NCBI GenBank assembly: GCA_037039685.1
Contig: JAWNGF010000005.1
Location: 496,001-560,000 of the forward strand
Source: Ceratobasidium sp. AG-K
Taxonomy: Eukaryota; Basidiomycota; Agaricomycetes; Cantharellales; Ceratobasidiaceae
Length of the DNA stretch: 64,000 nt
Reading direction: 5' to 3'
Shown here: positions 35,841 through 48,170 of the stretch, piece after piece
Layout of the letters: every line of letters begins with the position of its first letter
Position numbering within the stretch: position 1 is the stretch's first letter
Position numbers and translations under genes: made by a program
Notes under the pieces: generated by a model
What the model was told of the DNA's origin: nothing
Databases searched by the model: none
What the model saw: the letters and a program-made list of their open reading frames with translations, nothing else

Positions 35841-36357
35841 TGTCACAACCTATTCTGGGAAGGGTTGTTTGATGTTTGAGGCTTAATGAGTGGCACTTAG
35901 GCCTGAAATCACTGAGAGGCTCCAAAAGATGTTGGATCACCTCCTCAGGGCGAAGTAGAGTGGGTAAACGACAAGGTAAATTGTTCTTGGGATTCCAAGA
36001 CAATTTCCCTTGCATCTTTCATAGCAAGCAGAAGAAAGGAAGCACTATCTAGATGGGGAAAGCACAACTGTCCAAAAGGAGCATGAAAAGAACAACAGCA
36101 CAAGAAGAGCACAAAGCCCTTGGGGCTTGATGCGCAGTGCTCCGGAAAAGTCACAGACTGGAGATTACATGCTGATGATTTATGTGTACTAAGGCTAAGC
36201 CAAGAGAAGCAATAAAACAGGAGTAAACATCAAAACAAACTACGTGGCGGCCAACAAGCACACAACAGGGGGAAAACAACAAACACAACAACAAAGGCAG
36301 CCAACAAGCAATGAAGGTGCAGCACATAGACCATTGTCAAGAGCAGGGCTTGTGACA
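35841..36357 (-). mobile_element. solo LTR, family A, minus orientation, with target duplication CTGAA
   Basis: A reverse copy of the LTR that flanks the 41-46 kb element: it begins TGTCACAACC and ends GGGCTTGTGACA on the plus strand. The 5 bp before (35836-35840) and after (36358-36362) are both CTGAA, a perfect target site duplication. No internal region is attached, so this is a solo LTR left by recombination. Confidence 0.85.
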
Positions 36358-36362
36358 CTGAA

Positions 36363-37799
36363 CATATGCAGGAGCCTGACGCAGTCCTCTCAATGCACAG
36401 CAGTGTGTAGGGTGCTTCAGCACCTCTTCATCTGAGGTGGCTGGCAAGTCTATCTCTGGACGCCAAGGAATGGTCCTAGGACAAACGTCACCTTGAAGCA
36501 AAAGGTGCACTCATGAAACTACTTGGTAACTAGCTGCCAACACCAGTTAGATACCAGGGGGGCTTCATATTTACCATGTTCCAGAGCATTTAGGTATCCA
36601 CTGAAGGCCTGTGGGCAGACTGTCTGGAATAAATCCTTGACTGGATCACCTAACACCTCCTGCCAACATCCATGCTGATACGTGCAGGGTTGCATATCCT
36701 CTGGAGGCTCAGAGAGTGTCCTTTGGATACTGGGAGCTCTCCATTGCTGAGGTGCTTCTTGTTATGGGACTGGATTGGGTGACTTTCCAGCAGCAATCCA
36801 AGGCAGAAGAGAAACCCCACTCTATCTATGAAGGATAATTGAGAACTGAGGGACAAAGCCACTGGAGAGTTTGCATAACACTCAGTCTCAGCATGACTGA
36901 AGGATCTCAATGATCTTGGGCCAAACTTCAGGGACAGGAACAAGAACTTCCAGTGCTGTATTACAATGGGCAAACAGTGCAGAGATGGCCTGGCCAACAA
37001 AATATCCACAATTGGTAGAGCCAGAGGCTTGACAATAGCTAGGGATGTTCTGATAGACACCAGTGATATCCGCATTGATGTGGGAACACAGGAACTTTAT
37101 GATTGCACAAGCAGCCACAAGGCACTCTGCAAACAGCTGGCTTGAAGGTTGGGCAAGGGAATGCAAGGACTCAAGCTTGCAGTGATGATTCTCCTGGCCA
37201 GATTGCCATGCCACCTCCCATACCAGAGGTAGCAGTGCATATTATGTTGGTGATCAAAAACTGGTATAAGAACAGGATTGGGGGGTCAGTCTTAGCCCAA
37301 ACCATATCCCTTTGTCATATTAGTAGCTCAAAGGCATTTGGGCCTGAATGAGTTATCCATGTCTGCAAATCATTTGTGATGCCCTCCATTTGGACCATAG
37401 CTCTGATCCATGAAGCAGGAAACAGACAAACTTTTGGCGCTTCTGGTTTCACACTGGGCAGCCTGGAAGACTAGGTAAGCCATGACCTGATCCATCATGG
37501 TTACCAACATCAGTGGCTGGTGGTTTAAATCCCAGAGGCGGTTGCTCTCACTGCACTCCTTGCCATTCTGCGCCTCCCACCTCTCCAAACACAAGGCCAT
37601 AGGAGTAAGTATATCTTTGCTGTGGTGGGATGCTTTGACCTGGTTTTCTATACATAAGGGTGAATTAAATGTTATAAAAGGGAAGATCTCTCTTTTACTC
37701 CGTGATTTTTGACAATGACTCTCTGCCCCAAGGAGAGGATTGATTGAGACTGCAGGTTGATTGGTTGTCACTCGTCTGTTAATAAACACAGATAGCTAG
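36363..37799. other. older repeat DNA between two solo LTRs
   Basis: Minus-strand open frames at 36650-37075 and 36888-37214 (with HINADITGVYQNIPSYCQAS) overlap in different frames and show no known domain. The segment is probably part of an older element into which the flanking solo LTRs inserted. Confidence 0.35.
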
Positions 37800-37804
37800 C
37801 AGAT

Positions 37805-38314
37805 TGTCACGAGCCTTGCTCCTGCCAATGTTCTGTGTGCTGCACCTTCATTGCTTGTGTGCTGCCTTTGTTGTTGTGTTTGTTGTTTTCCCCCTGTTGT
37901 GTGCTTGTTGGCTGCCACATAGTTTGTTCTGATGCTTAGTCCTTTATTATTGCTTCTCCCAGCTTCTCCTTTGTACATGGGAATGATCGGCATGTAATCT
38001 CCGCTCTGTGATTTTTACAGAGCACTGCGCATTGATCCCCATTTGCTCCACACTCTTCTTCTTCTGATGTTCTTTTCTTGCTCCTTTTGGACTATTGTGC
38101 TTTCCCCATGTAGATAGTGCTTCCTTTCTTCTGCTTGCTATGAAAGATACAAGGGAAATTGTCTTGGAATCCCAAGAACAATTTACCTTGTCGTTTACCC
38201 ACTCTACTTCGCCCTGAGGAGGTGATCCAACATCTTTTGGAGCCTCTCAGTGATTCTCAGGCCTAAGAGCCGCTCATTAGTCTAAAACACTCCTTCTCTG
38301 AGCAGCTTGTGACA
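37805..38314 (+). mobile_element. solo LTR, family A, plus orientation, with target duplication CAGAT
   Basis: Runs from TGTCACGAGCCTTGCTCC to AGCAGCTTGTGACA (510 bp). The flanking 5 bp are CAGAT on both sides (37800-37804 and 38315-38319). It faces the opposite way to the copy at 35841-36357. It aligns along its length with the two LTRs of the 41-46 kb chromovirus. Confidence 0.88.
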
Positions 38315-38319
38315 CAGAT

Positions 38320-39014
38320 TCAGTATCCTAACCATTGAGAGGTTCCAAGGTGTTCCAGTAACCTTTTGTCTTCAGTGTCAATATACCCAATCTCTGACTC
38401 ATCAGAGATATCAATGATTTCATGCTCCCAGCTGGCCATGAGGTCAAGAACTATTTTATACTTTGAAATCCAACTGTGCGTACCATGAATTTTGCTCCTT
38501 TGCAGGTGCCATGTCCACTTTCTGCATGTTGCGACATAGGTAACCTTATTACAGCAGTGTGGAATATTGAGGATATCACATGCCTGGAAGGAAGGATTGA
38601 TTCTATTTGCCACCAGCTTGAATCATCTGACTGATGCTGGGTCAATGTCTGGGCTGGAGTGGCTTGGAAGAACACAGGGATTCTAAAGAAGGTTGACCAG
38701 CAGTCTCAGAGCAAGACATGAAATCTTACAGTGGTCCAGAGCTCCTTGACTCATTAGTGGGTTCAGACTCACAGTCCATTATGTTGAATGAGTGCATTGC
38801 ATGGTCAGTTTTCTATGCTCAGCTTACTTCCTGACCACCTTGACAAACATGGCTCTTGGAAATGATTTCTGCCTTTGGATTGCCCAACATCAGAAGTTTG
38901 TGGCCTCTTCTCTCCTTGGATATGAGAGGGAGAGGACATCTGTGGTGTGGAAGGTCCTGGACTTGAGACACTATGTGATGGACAAGACTCCCTGGCTGGC
39001 TCCACATGTGGTGT
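38320..39014. other. older repeat DNA between solo LTRs
   Basis: No ORF with family features. Likely the same eroded host element as the neighbouring intervals. Confidence 0.3.
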
Positions 39015-39019
39015 CTCTG

Positions 39020-39504
39020 GGTCACAACCTGTTCTGAGAAGGGTTGTTTCGGACTAATGAGTGGCTCTAAGGCCTAAAAATCACTGAGAAGCTTCAAAGA
39101 TGTTGGATAACCTCCTCAGGACGAAGTGGAGTGGGTAAACAACAAGCTAAACCATTCTTGGGACTCCAAGACGATTTCCCTTGCATCTTTTAAAGCAAGC
39201 AAAAAAGAAGAGCTATCCACATAGGGAAAGCATAACAGGCACAAAAGGAGCTAGAAGAGAACATGAAAAGAAGAAGTGCCTGTATCACATGAAGATCTAA
39301 ACGCAGCAACATGGGACAATTAACGCAGGCAACATGCCAATCAGCCATGTGTGCAAACAGCTAAGCAAGGGAAGCAACAACAAAGGAGCAGAAATCAAAA
39401 CAAAGTACATGGCAGAGGATGAGCGCAAGAGGGAGAGAGAGGGAAAGGCACACAGCACCGAGACACCCAACAGTAGACCATTGTCAGGCGCATAGCTCAT
39501 GACA
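39020..39504 (-). mobile_element. diverged solo LTR related to family A, minus orientation
   Basis: It starts GTCACAACCTGTTCTGAG and ends GCTCATGACA, matching the reverse of the family A LTR in the outer parts, with a different middle. The flanks CTCTG (39015-39019) and CTGTG (39505-39509) are a near-match target duplication. It is older than the other copies. Confidence 0.65.
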
Positions 39505-39509
39505 CTGTG

Positions 39510-41018
39510 GCTCAGGAAGACAAGCATGTGTCCCAAGAGCTTGGACCTGTTCCTCAGATGCAAGGGAGTCCCATGTCCCAATAACAGTTGTAAGCCAACG
39601 ATCTCATGTTGCTCTGGGTGGACAGAGAACAGGCTGCTTAAAAATGCAATCCACTCACATTTCATGGATTACCTGTGAGTGTCTGAATCCAATTTAAAAC
39701 GATGTAAGTACTCTCTACCCTTCAGTGGGAAGGTTACAACCTAGAGGGCATTTTTTTCACTGCCAGGACAACTTCCACCAAGGACCAAACCGATTTGTAT
39801 GTTCTACAGGTGATGGGGGATAAGGTGGTATTCAACCACTTCCTGGGGACCAGCACTGTATACTCCAGCTTTGGACATCACAGAAGAAGATGCATCACAT
39901 GCAAGTTATATCACACAGCCATTCAGCTGGGGATATCTTGTTGGCTGGGTGTTGCAATTAATGGATACATGACAGGGTTGCTCATGCAACCTTGTGGACT
40001 TGAAGCTAACAACCATATACCATTAAATACTGCTGTCCACCTGCAACTGATTTAGGTCTGATGTAGTCAAGGCAAACCCCAGCTGCCCCTGCTTGAAGCA
40101 GTGCCTCTCAAATCCTCTTCAATGCAGAAATCAAGCAGTTCTTGGGCTAAATCAGAGTCAATGCAAGCCAGCTTCAACCACACCCCAGCCAGAGACAACA
40201 GTCAGATGATTGGATCGCTGCGCTCTATGACTGCTTTGTGGAACCAGGAGTCAACCATGCAGCCTATCCCGTAAAGGTCACAATTGCTCCCCAATATCGG
40301 AGCATTCTTTGTCAAGAGCTTGAAGCTTTGCAGGCTGCTGGTAAGATTGCACAGCTTCCACCAGGGACTGCAGGCCAGGTATATCAGTAGCAGTATCATA
40401 TTGCAGCATGTGAAAGATTAGCAGATCAGAGCGAACGCTGGTGGTTTGCCGAAGTGTACAGTGCAGGTGGGCAGCCCATAGTGCACATTCATCAACTCTG
40501 ACTTTGCATGCCAGACTGAGAAGCTATGCACCCAGCAGAATTTATTCCTGTGATGCATATGAGCAATGAGGAAGAGATCCAGCTTGAAACCTCAGAATCA
40601 GAACGGTTCACAGTCATGAACTGTCTCTCCAAGCTATATCTTGACAAACACATCATGCAGGAGATCTACAAGGTGAACCAAGAGCACTTAGCCAGGGCAG
40701 TGGTCACAGATGCACCATCACAGGGACTCTCCAATCTTGTAAGAGTACCAAGGCTGGCAGATGCAGTTGCGCAGGTAGTCCAGCAACCTCATCTTTGTCC
40801 AAGCTTCAATCCTAGCACATGGGGGAACAAGCTGATCAAGGGAAGGTTTTACCAAGTATGTGCCTTGCCCACCAGACAAGTCTCATTCTCACTGTCTGCC
40901 AAATGATATCTCTATCACTTAACTCTCTGCTTGCTCATAGGATGAGATGATGGAGCTATGTCATACTGTTCAGGGTGCATACCATGATGTTCCACCAAAG
41001 CCCTTTCAGCTGTCAGTG
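39510..41018 (+). other. unclassified repeat DNA with a 126-codon ORF
   Basis: The open frame at 40526-40906 (EFIPVMHMSNEEEIQLETSE; LYLDKHIMQEIYKVNQEHLA) looks protein-like, and another open stretch lies at about 40205-40390 (WIAALYDCFVEPGVNHAAYP). Together they may be pieces of an old transposon or repeated-gene ORF. Neither is recognised. Confidence 0.35.
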
Positions 41019-41023
41019 CAACA

Positions 41024-41593
41024 TGTCACGAGCCTTGCTCCTGCCAATGTTCTGTGTGCTGCGCGTTCATCACTTGTTTGATGCCTTTGTTGTTGTGTTT
41101 GTTGTTTTCCCCCTGTTGTGTGCTTGTTAGCTGCCATGTAGTTTGTTCTGATGCTTAGTCCTTTATTATTGCTTCTCCCAGCTTCTCCTTTGTACATGGG
41201 GATGATCGGCATGTGCTCTCCGCTCTGTGATTTTTCCGGAGCGCTGCGCATTGATCCCCATGTGCTCCGCACTCTTCTTCTTCTGATGTTCCTTTCTTGC
41301 TCCTTTTGGACTATTGTGCTTTCCCCATGTAGATAGTTCTTTCTTCTTCTGCTTGCTATAAAATAGGCAAGGGAAATCGTCTTGGAATCCCAAGAACGAT
41401 TTACATTGCTTGCTATAAATAGGCAAAGGAAATCGTCTTGGGCACCCAAAATGAAACGCATTACATTGTCGTTTACCCACTCTACTTCGCCCTGAGGAGG
41501 TTATCCAACATCTTTTGGAGCCTCTCAGTGATTCTCAGGCCTAGGAGCCACTCATTAATCTAAAAACACCCCTTCTCTGAGCAGGTTGTGACA
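41024..41593 (+). repeat. 5' LTR of the 41-46 kb chromovirus
   Basis: Starts TGTCACGAGCC, ends GAGCAGGTTGTGACA. It is 570 bp, about 60 bp longer than its partner, because a segment starting GCTTGCTATA is duplicated inside it (41351 and 41408). The left flank CAACA has no matching target duplication after the 3' LTR. Confidence 0.9.
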
Positions 41594-44500
41594 AAATGGC
41601 AAAGAAGTCAGGGACCCCATCAGATTCAAATGCCACTTTAAACTCACTGCCCTCTCACATTCTTTTGTTCAAACCTTCTACTGCTTGCTGCTTGGAGACA
41701 GAGACATGATTCTAGGCATGCCCTGGTTACAAGAAGTTAACCCTGACATCAATTGGTCTACTCTTGAGCTTCTTCCACGCAAATCCATGGAGTCTAGACT
41801 GGCAGAAGTGTCCCCCCTTCACAAGATTGTTCCCCCAATATTTCATGACTTCCTAAGCATTTTGGCGATGAGTTCTTTGTCAAACTGCCACCTCATCGTC
41901 CCTATGACTGAGCTCAAGCTGGAGCCTGGAAAAGACGTCCCCTGGGGGCCCATTTATCCTATGACACCCAAGGAGACTGCTGTTCTCAAGCATTATATTG
42001 ACACTGAGCTTGCTGCTGGAAAGATTAGGCCAACCACTTCACCTGGAGGTGCTCCAGTGATGTTTGTTCCCAAGAGACTTGATGACCTGAGACTAGTGAA
42101 TGATTATCGTCGCCTTAACAACAACACCATCAAAGATCACTACCCCCTGCCACGCCAAGAAGACCTTGTGGAGGAACTCAAGCATGGTAAGATATTTTTA
42201 CCAAGCTGGATTTGCACTCTGGATACAACAATGTGCGAATCAAAGAAGGAGATGAGTGGAAAACTGCTTTCAGAACGAAATATGGCTTGTTTGAGCATTG
42301 GTTATGCCTTTTGGTCTCTGCAACGCTCCTGCTGTCTTCCAATGCTGTTCTGCAACCCTGCGAAATGCCACTTCTTTGTCACATCAGTCAACTATATTGG
42401 CCTTGAGATCACTCCTGAAGTCATCTCCATGGAAAAGGATGAAGTTCAAGCGGTCAAGGAATGGCCTGCTCCTCCCACTGTGAAACAAGTTCAAGCATTC
42501 CTGGGCTTTGCCAACTTTTATCGCTGCTTTGTGCCTGATTTCAGCTGTCTAGCCCACCCTCTGAATGATCTCAGCAAGGAAGAGGTAGCCTGGCAATGGA
42601 CAGAGGCTGAGCAGCACTCATTTGATGCCATCAAGGAAGCAATTTGCATGGAACCGACTCTTGCACATCCGGATGAGAAGCTGCCCTATTTCCTGGAGAC
42701 AGATGCTTCTGAAACTGCCCTGGGTGCTGTGTTGTCACAGAGACAGGCTGATGGTCGCTTGCATCCTATTGCCTTCATATCTGCAAGCTTCTCCCCTGCT
42801 GAGCTGAACTATGACACTCATGACAAGGAACTACTGGCTCTTATTCGGTGTTTTGAACACTGGTGCATTTTCCTGGAAGGAACTGAGCAACCAATCACTG
42901 TCTTCACTGATCACAAGAACTTGGAGTATTGCAAAACTGCTAGGACATTCAACTGTTGTCATGTGCGCTGGTATCTGCTGCTTGCTTCTTACAACTTTGT
43001 GATTGCTTACAGGCCAGGTAAACAGTCCCAGAAACCGGATGCCTTGTCCAGACACACAGATCAGATGGCAGAAGAGCCTCTTCCTCAACTGATGATCAAC
43101 AAGGATCAATTTTCTGGCTTCTCTGCTATGATCAGTGGTTCCTTCCTTGAGAAACTCAAAGAGGCGCTTCTTGATGACCCTAGCCTTGACACTGTGATGT
43201 CTGCTGCCTTAGAACCTGCTAAAATGCCACATTCCATTGCTCAGAAGTTCAAAGATTACACTCTAAGCAAAGGAGTTATGTTTTACCAAGGCAGAATTGT
43301 TGTTCCAGGTGAACCTGAGCTCAAACAGGAATTGCTGTCTCATTTCCATGACACTCCAGCTGCCGGTCACCAAGGACGCGTGAGAACTGTAGAGTTGATA
43401 TCTAGGCACTACTACTGGCCTGCTATGAAGTTTCAAGTCAATCGCTATGTGGATTCCTGCGAAATCTGACAAAGGAGCAAGGGCACAGAAAAGCATGCTC
43501 CCCTTCGGCCATTACCTATTCCTGCTGGCCCTTGGGAGGATATCTCCTATGATTTCATCGTTAAACTTCCCAAGAGCAAGGGCCTTGATAGCATCCTGGT
43601 TGTTGTTGATCGCTTCTCCAAAATGGCTCATTTCATCCCCTGCAAAGAAGCATCAACAGCAGAAGACATGGCAGATATCTTCCTCAAGAATGTTTGGCGT
43701 CTCCATGACACTCCTAAGCAAACAGTTTCAGACAGAGGCTCAACTTTCAACAGCAAATTCCTTAAGGCACTGTACAAGGCGCTGCAAATTGACCCCGCAT
43801 TTTCCACAGCTTATCATCCACAAACTGACGGCCAAACTGAGTGACTGAATCAATGGCTAGAGGCTTATTTGTGTGCTTTCATCAACCACAGGCAGACAGA
43901 CTGGGTGGATTTGCTACCTCTTGCTGAGTTGTGTCACAATAACTCCAAGAGTGAAGCCACTGGATTATCTCCCTTTGAGCTTGTGTATGGCCGCTCTCCT
44001 GCCATCTCACCGAGCCTGGAACCCACACGAACGCCAGTTGCTGATGACAGGGATGCAGAACTCAGGGCAGCGATAGAAGAGGTCCAGGCAACACTGAAAT
44101 GGACTCAGGAGCACCACGAAGTGGCAGATCACTGAGTTTCTATGCCAGAATTTGCAGTTGGAGATGAAGTTTGGTTGTTAGGCACACATATCAAGTCCCA
44201 ATGCCCCAACAAGAAGCTGGATCACAAGCAATATGGTCCCTTCCCTGTTCTGTAGTGCATAGGCTCCCACGCTTACCGCTTAGAGCTTCCTGAGATGATG
44301 AAGATCCATGATGCTTTCCATGTTGCTCTGCTCTCTAAAGTAAAGCAGGACACTGATTTCAAGTGCACCTTCCAACAAGCACCCCCTGTGATCACAGAAG
44401 ATGGGGAAGAGGTTTATGATGTGGACAAACTGATTGATTGGAAGCTGGAAGATGGAATCTGGAAGTACAAGGTCCGTTGGCAAGACTATGGACCACTGGA

Positions 44501-44640
44501 CAACACTTTTGAGCCTGCTTCTGATCTTGTGCACTTGGAGGACAAACTGCGAGACTTCTACGCTAATTTTCCTGATGCCCCACGGCCTGATGATCTGGTT
44601 CCACGCACCCTACCTCAGGTTAGAAGGGCGGCCGGCAAAC
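41594..44640 (+). pseudogene. Ty3/gypsy chromovirus pol (end of PR, RT, RNase H, IN, chromodomain), defective
   Basis: The internal region starts inside the protease end (ILGMPWLQEVNPDINW); gag and most of the protease are missing. RT motifs follow (GKIRPTTSPGGAPVMFVPKR, LRLVNDYRRLNNNTIKDHYP). Around 42190-42360 frames shift, and the segment with the catalytic YxDD box is deleted. The frame resumes at [20 protein letters not shown] and [19 protein letters not shown]. RNase H (YFLETDASETALGAVLSQRQ) and the integrase zinc finger follow. The integrase core (HFIPCKEASTAEDMADIFLK; TVSDRGSTFNSKFLKALYK; YHPQTDGQTE) is broken by stops after CEI, TDGQTE, EVADH and GPFPVL. A chromodomain (YDVDKLIDWKLEDGIWKYKV, RWQDYGPLDNTFEPASDL) closes pol. 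It cannot be active. Confidence 0.9.
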
Positions 44641-44733
44641 GCAAGTCCATCGCCTCCAAAACCCGCCTTCTTGCAGCTTTTGCCTCACTCAAGCACCCCG
44701 AGCTCTGCCAAAACTCCTCTGCTGCTGTCCATC

Positions 44734-45348
44734 ATGTCCATTCATCGCCCCCACAACAACACCCCTTTCAACAGCTGGGGCAGCTGGGATACCTACTTCC
44801 ACTATATGCCAGAAGGCTTCAAAAGCGAACTAGACTCAGGCATCCCCTACCTGTGCTTTGGGCTCATTCCTACTGCTACCAAGCGTGCCTGCCTGCGCAA
44901 GGGGCCCAATCTTCTCCACCATGTGTGCTATGGCTACATTTACTACCTCAGCAGCGACAATCCGACTTCCCTGTGTGGCGGTCCCTTCTATTGCTGGCAC
45001 CATTTTATTGCATGCGATTTCCGCAATTTCCACAAGGTCATTGCTTGGTATTGTTACAAAAACTGCCCACTGGGGGTTGAAGTCTCCCTATCCAAGTACA
45101 TAGACCACTTCTACATTGGAAGCGACAAGGAATTGCATGTTTCTTTTGATCGTCTCACGCTCAGAGACAATCAAGAGCCCAATCCACCTCTCCTCCAGTA
45201 CCCAGAGCCAGAATCACTTCCAGAGGAGCCTGTGGCTAGTTGTGGATGGTTTCCAGAACCTCCATTGGCTTCTGATTGGGGCAGCAATTTCCAAGTAGGC
45301 TGTGGCAAGCAACAATGGTCCAATGACTCCACCAATGGCCCATTTTAA
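44734..45348 (+). CDS. extra ORF in env position of the 41-46 kb chromovirus
   Basis: An intact 204-codon frame, in a different frame from pol, lies between the chromodomain and the polypurine tract. It starts MSIHRPHNNTPFNSWGSW and is rich in Tyr, Trp, Cys and His (LHHVCYGYIYYLSSDNP; FYCWHHFIACDFRNFHKVIA; YIDHFYIGSDKELHVSF), with an acidic/Pro tail (EPNPPLLQYPEPESLPEEP). There is no signal peptide or clear transmembrane helix, so it is not a typical envelope protein. It is the longest uninterrupted coding piece of an otherwise broken element. Function unknown. Confidence 0.6.
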   Translation: MSIHRPHNNTPFNSWGSWDTYFHYMPEGFKSELDSGIPYLCFGLIPTATKRACLRKGPNLLHHVCYGYIYYLSSDNPTSLCGGPFYCWHHFIACDFRNFHKVIAWYCYKNCPLGVEVSLSKYIDHFYIGSDKELHVSFDRLTLRDNQEPNPPLLQYPEPESLPEEPVASCGWFPEPPLASDWGSNFQVGCGKQQWSNDSTNGPF

Positions 45349-45358
45349 GGGGGGGGAA
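45347..45358 (+). promoter_or_regulatory. polypurine tract before the 3' LTR
   Basis: AAGGGGGGGGAA directly abuts the LTR start TGTCAC, as needed for plus-strand priming. It shows that the LTR at 45359 belongs to this element. Confidence 0.8.
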
Positions 45359-45869
45359 TGTCACAAGCCTTGCTCCTGCCAATGTTCTGTGTGCTGCGTG
45401 TTCATTGCTTGTTTGATGCCTTTGTTGTTGTGTTTGTTGTTTTCCACCTGTTGTGTGCTTGTCAGCTGCCATGTAGTTTGTTCTGATGCTTACTCCTTTA
45501 TTATTGCTTCTCCCGGCTTCTCCTATGTACATGGGGATGATCGGCATGTGATCTCCGCTCTGTGATTTTTCCGGAGCGCTGCGCATTGATCCCCATGTGC
45601 TCCGTGCTCTTCTTCTTCTGATGTTCCTTTCTTGCTCCTTTTGGACTATTGTGCTTTCCCCATGTAGATAGTTCTCCCTTTCTTCTGCTTGCTATAAAAG
45701 ATGCAGGGGAAATCATCTTGGAATCCCAAGAACAATTTACCTTGTTGTTTACCCACTCTACTTCGCCCTGAGGAGGTCATGCAACATCTTTTGGAGCCTC
45801 TCAGTGATTCTCAGGCCTAGGAGCCGCTCATTAGTCTAAAAACAACCCTTCTCTGAGCAGGTTGTGACA
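45359..45869 (+). repeat. 3' LTR of the 41-46 kb chromovirus
   Basis: 511 bp, TGTCACAAGCC to GAGCAGGTTGTGACA. It differs from the 5' LTR mostly by transitions, several at former CpG sites (CACGAG/CACAAG; GCGCG/GCGTG). Confidence 0.9.
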
Positions 45870-48170
45870 AAATCTCAATGTATTAAACAAGCTGCAGCAC
45901 TACAAGTTTCCCATCAAAATCCTTCTTCACCTCTGCACACTAACTGACTTCTACCTAATTTACTCCCACCATGTCTACCTTCATCACCAACACAATGGTT
46001 CCCATCCAGCAAGATGTCTTCACCAGTGCCACCTCCTTCAAGAGGAATCTCATCCTTACCAACCTCAAGGATGGGACCAACTACCACATTGACCAGGACC
46101 TGTCTGACCACCATATTAGTGGTGACACTTGCCTGCATCCCCACTCCTTCTGTGGCTTCTCACTTGTACACTGGCACAACTGGATTGCTTACAATATATC
46201 CATCATCCAAGACCACCTCAACTGGGTCAGTGCCTACCAGCATGCCCAACTCCAAATCAAAGGTCAAGTAATTGACCTCACCACCTGACAGCACCAGAGG
46301 AACAGCAGTGGAAACCTTCCTCTCAAAAATGAAGGCATACATCCACATCAATGAAACCTACTAAAACACAGACCTCAAGAAGACCACCACCTTCTTGATC
46401 AATAGGAAGGAAGGACAACCAGCAAATTGGGCACAAGCAGCTCCAAATGTGTATAATGATAGACATGCAAATCTGTGGCTAACTAACTGGGAAGAACTAC
46501 AAACAACTGTTATCAAACAATGGACGGACCCAGCTAAGCAACTAGAGGCTGAAACTAAACTACAGAAACTCTACTGAAAGAAGACAGTATTGGAATATGT
46601 CACAGACTTCCAACTACTCCAGCGAGATGTAGGATGGAACCAAGATGCTCTCATTGCCTGCTTTGGACATGGGCTCCAACAGGCCATCAAGCAAGAACTC
46701 ATAAGGGAAGAAATGTGCAACTACAATAGCCAACACCCAAGAACCTTGCATGAATGGATGCAACTAGCCCTGCAAGGCAAGAGACTGAACCCTCCTAAAT
46801 CCCAAGACAAAGGGAAAGGAAGGGAGCAATGCAAACAACAGGGGGCATCAAAATTGGAGCACTTAGTCCAAGTCCCAAATGAAGAGAAGGAACACAGGAA
46901 GAAAGAAAACCTGTCCATCAAATGCCAGAAACCCAAGCATATGCTGAAAGACTGCTTCTCAGGGTGGACCTACACAGACAAAGGGGAACAACCAATCAAA
47001 GGAAAAGCAGCTGAAGTAACCGCCACAATTGAGGAAGTTGCTTCAACCACCTCTGAGTTGGAAAACTAGATACATGTCCTAGCACTGTGTCTAGCAATAC
47101 CCAGAAAATACCACTATCAAATGTATACTACTGCAAAGCATCAATTGAATCACCTATGGTATACACAAAGAGAGTAGGGATCATGGATAAAACACCAACA
47201 CTTATTGACTCAAGATCTACAAGGAACTTCATGGACATCAAGTATGCCAGGAGAAATAATCTCCCACTTGTGGAACTTCAAACACCAAGAAGTGTGGAAA
47301 TGATCAATGGAAAAACAGAAGAGGAAACCATCCACTTCTGTACAAAAATCACCTTCAAACTAGAAGGAAGAACCTACACACAAAAACTCTATTGCATGCC
47401 AACAGGAACCTAACCAATGATCCTGGGAATGACTTCACTAAAGGAAGTCAACCCAGACATCACATGGGCTCCTTTCCAAACTAATTGGTGAAATACCACT
47501 ATACAGGGAAAAACAGCAAAACTGGATGGACAACCAGAAGAACTCAAAGACTATACAGATGTCTTTGATGAGGAACAATATGGTAGACTGCCTGAACACT
47601 GGGAATGGGATTGCACAATTGATCTCATAGAAGGAGCTGAACTGCCAAACCCCAGAAAAGCGTACCCACTTTCTTCAAGAGAAAGAGAAGCCTTGAAACA
47701 AACCATTGAGGAAGAATTGGCTTCAGGAAGGATCAGGCCAAGCAAATATCCAATTGCTGCTGGGACCTTTTTCATAGAGAAAGGCCTAAAATCTGGACAA
47801 ACCATACCCAATCTAAGGAGTGTAGTAGACTATACAGGTGTGAATGCCATTACAAAGGCCAATCAGTACCCAGTACTGCTCCTGGAGGAACCACTCAATG
47901 TCTTGAAGAAAACGGGAGAGGAAGCCGAGGAAGAACTCTTCATTTTGACCCTTGACTTGAAGGACAGCTTCTGGAACATCAGAATAAAGGAAGGAAACAA
48001 ATGGAAAGCCGCTTTCAGAACATCAGAAGGCCTTTTCAAATATCAAGTAATGCCCTTTGGACTCAAGAATGCACTGTCTACCTTCCAAAGATACATGGAC
48101 CATATCTTCAGGGATACAAAAGGAATATCAGTTGTAGTATACTGAGATGCCATCATGGTGACCTCATTGA
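45870..48170 (+). pseudogene. second Ty3/gypsy element, gag to RT, truncated
   Basis: Begins right after the family A LTR. Gag pieces (45971-46288, 46395-46577, 46590-47069) include NWAQAAPNVYNDRHANLW and a decayed zinc knuckle (KCQKPKHMLKDC, first Cys lost). Protease remnants at 47087-47413 read LIDSRSTRNFMD, where the active site DSG is now DSR. The RT N-terminal part ([57 protein letters not shown]) runs to VVVY, then a stop and DAIMV, so the catalytic YxDD is destroyed. The element stops at about 48,170, where Tc1 sequence takes over. It is closer to the 54-63 kb element than to its left neighbour. Confidence 0.85.

Noticed and set aside
42190..42410. An intron in the gypsy RT explaining the frame change
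   Set aside because: No matching splice sites, and the YxDD segment is absent from every frame, so a deletion plus frameshift explains it better.
45359..48170. A tandem LTR-internal-LTR-internal element sharing the LTR at 45359
   Set aside because: The second internal region is closer to the 54-63 kb gypsy family than to the family A element, and the polypurine tract ties this LTR to the left element; simple abutment is more likely.
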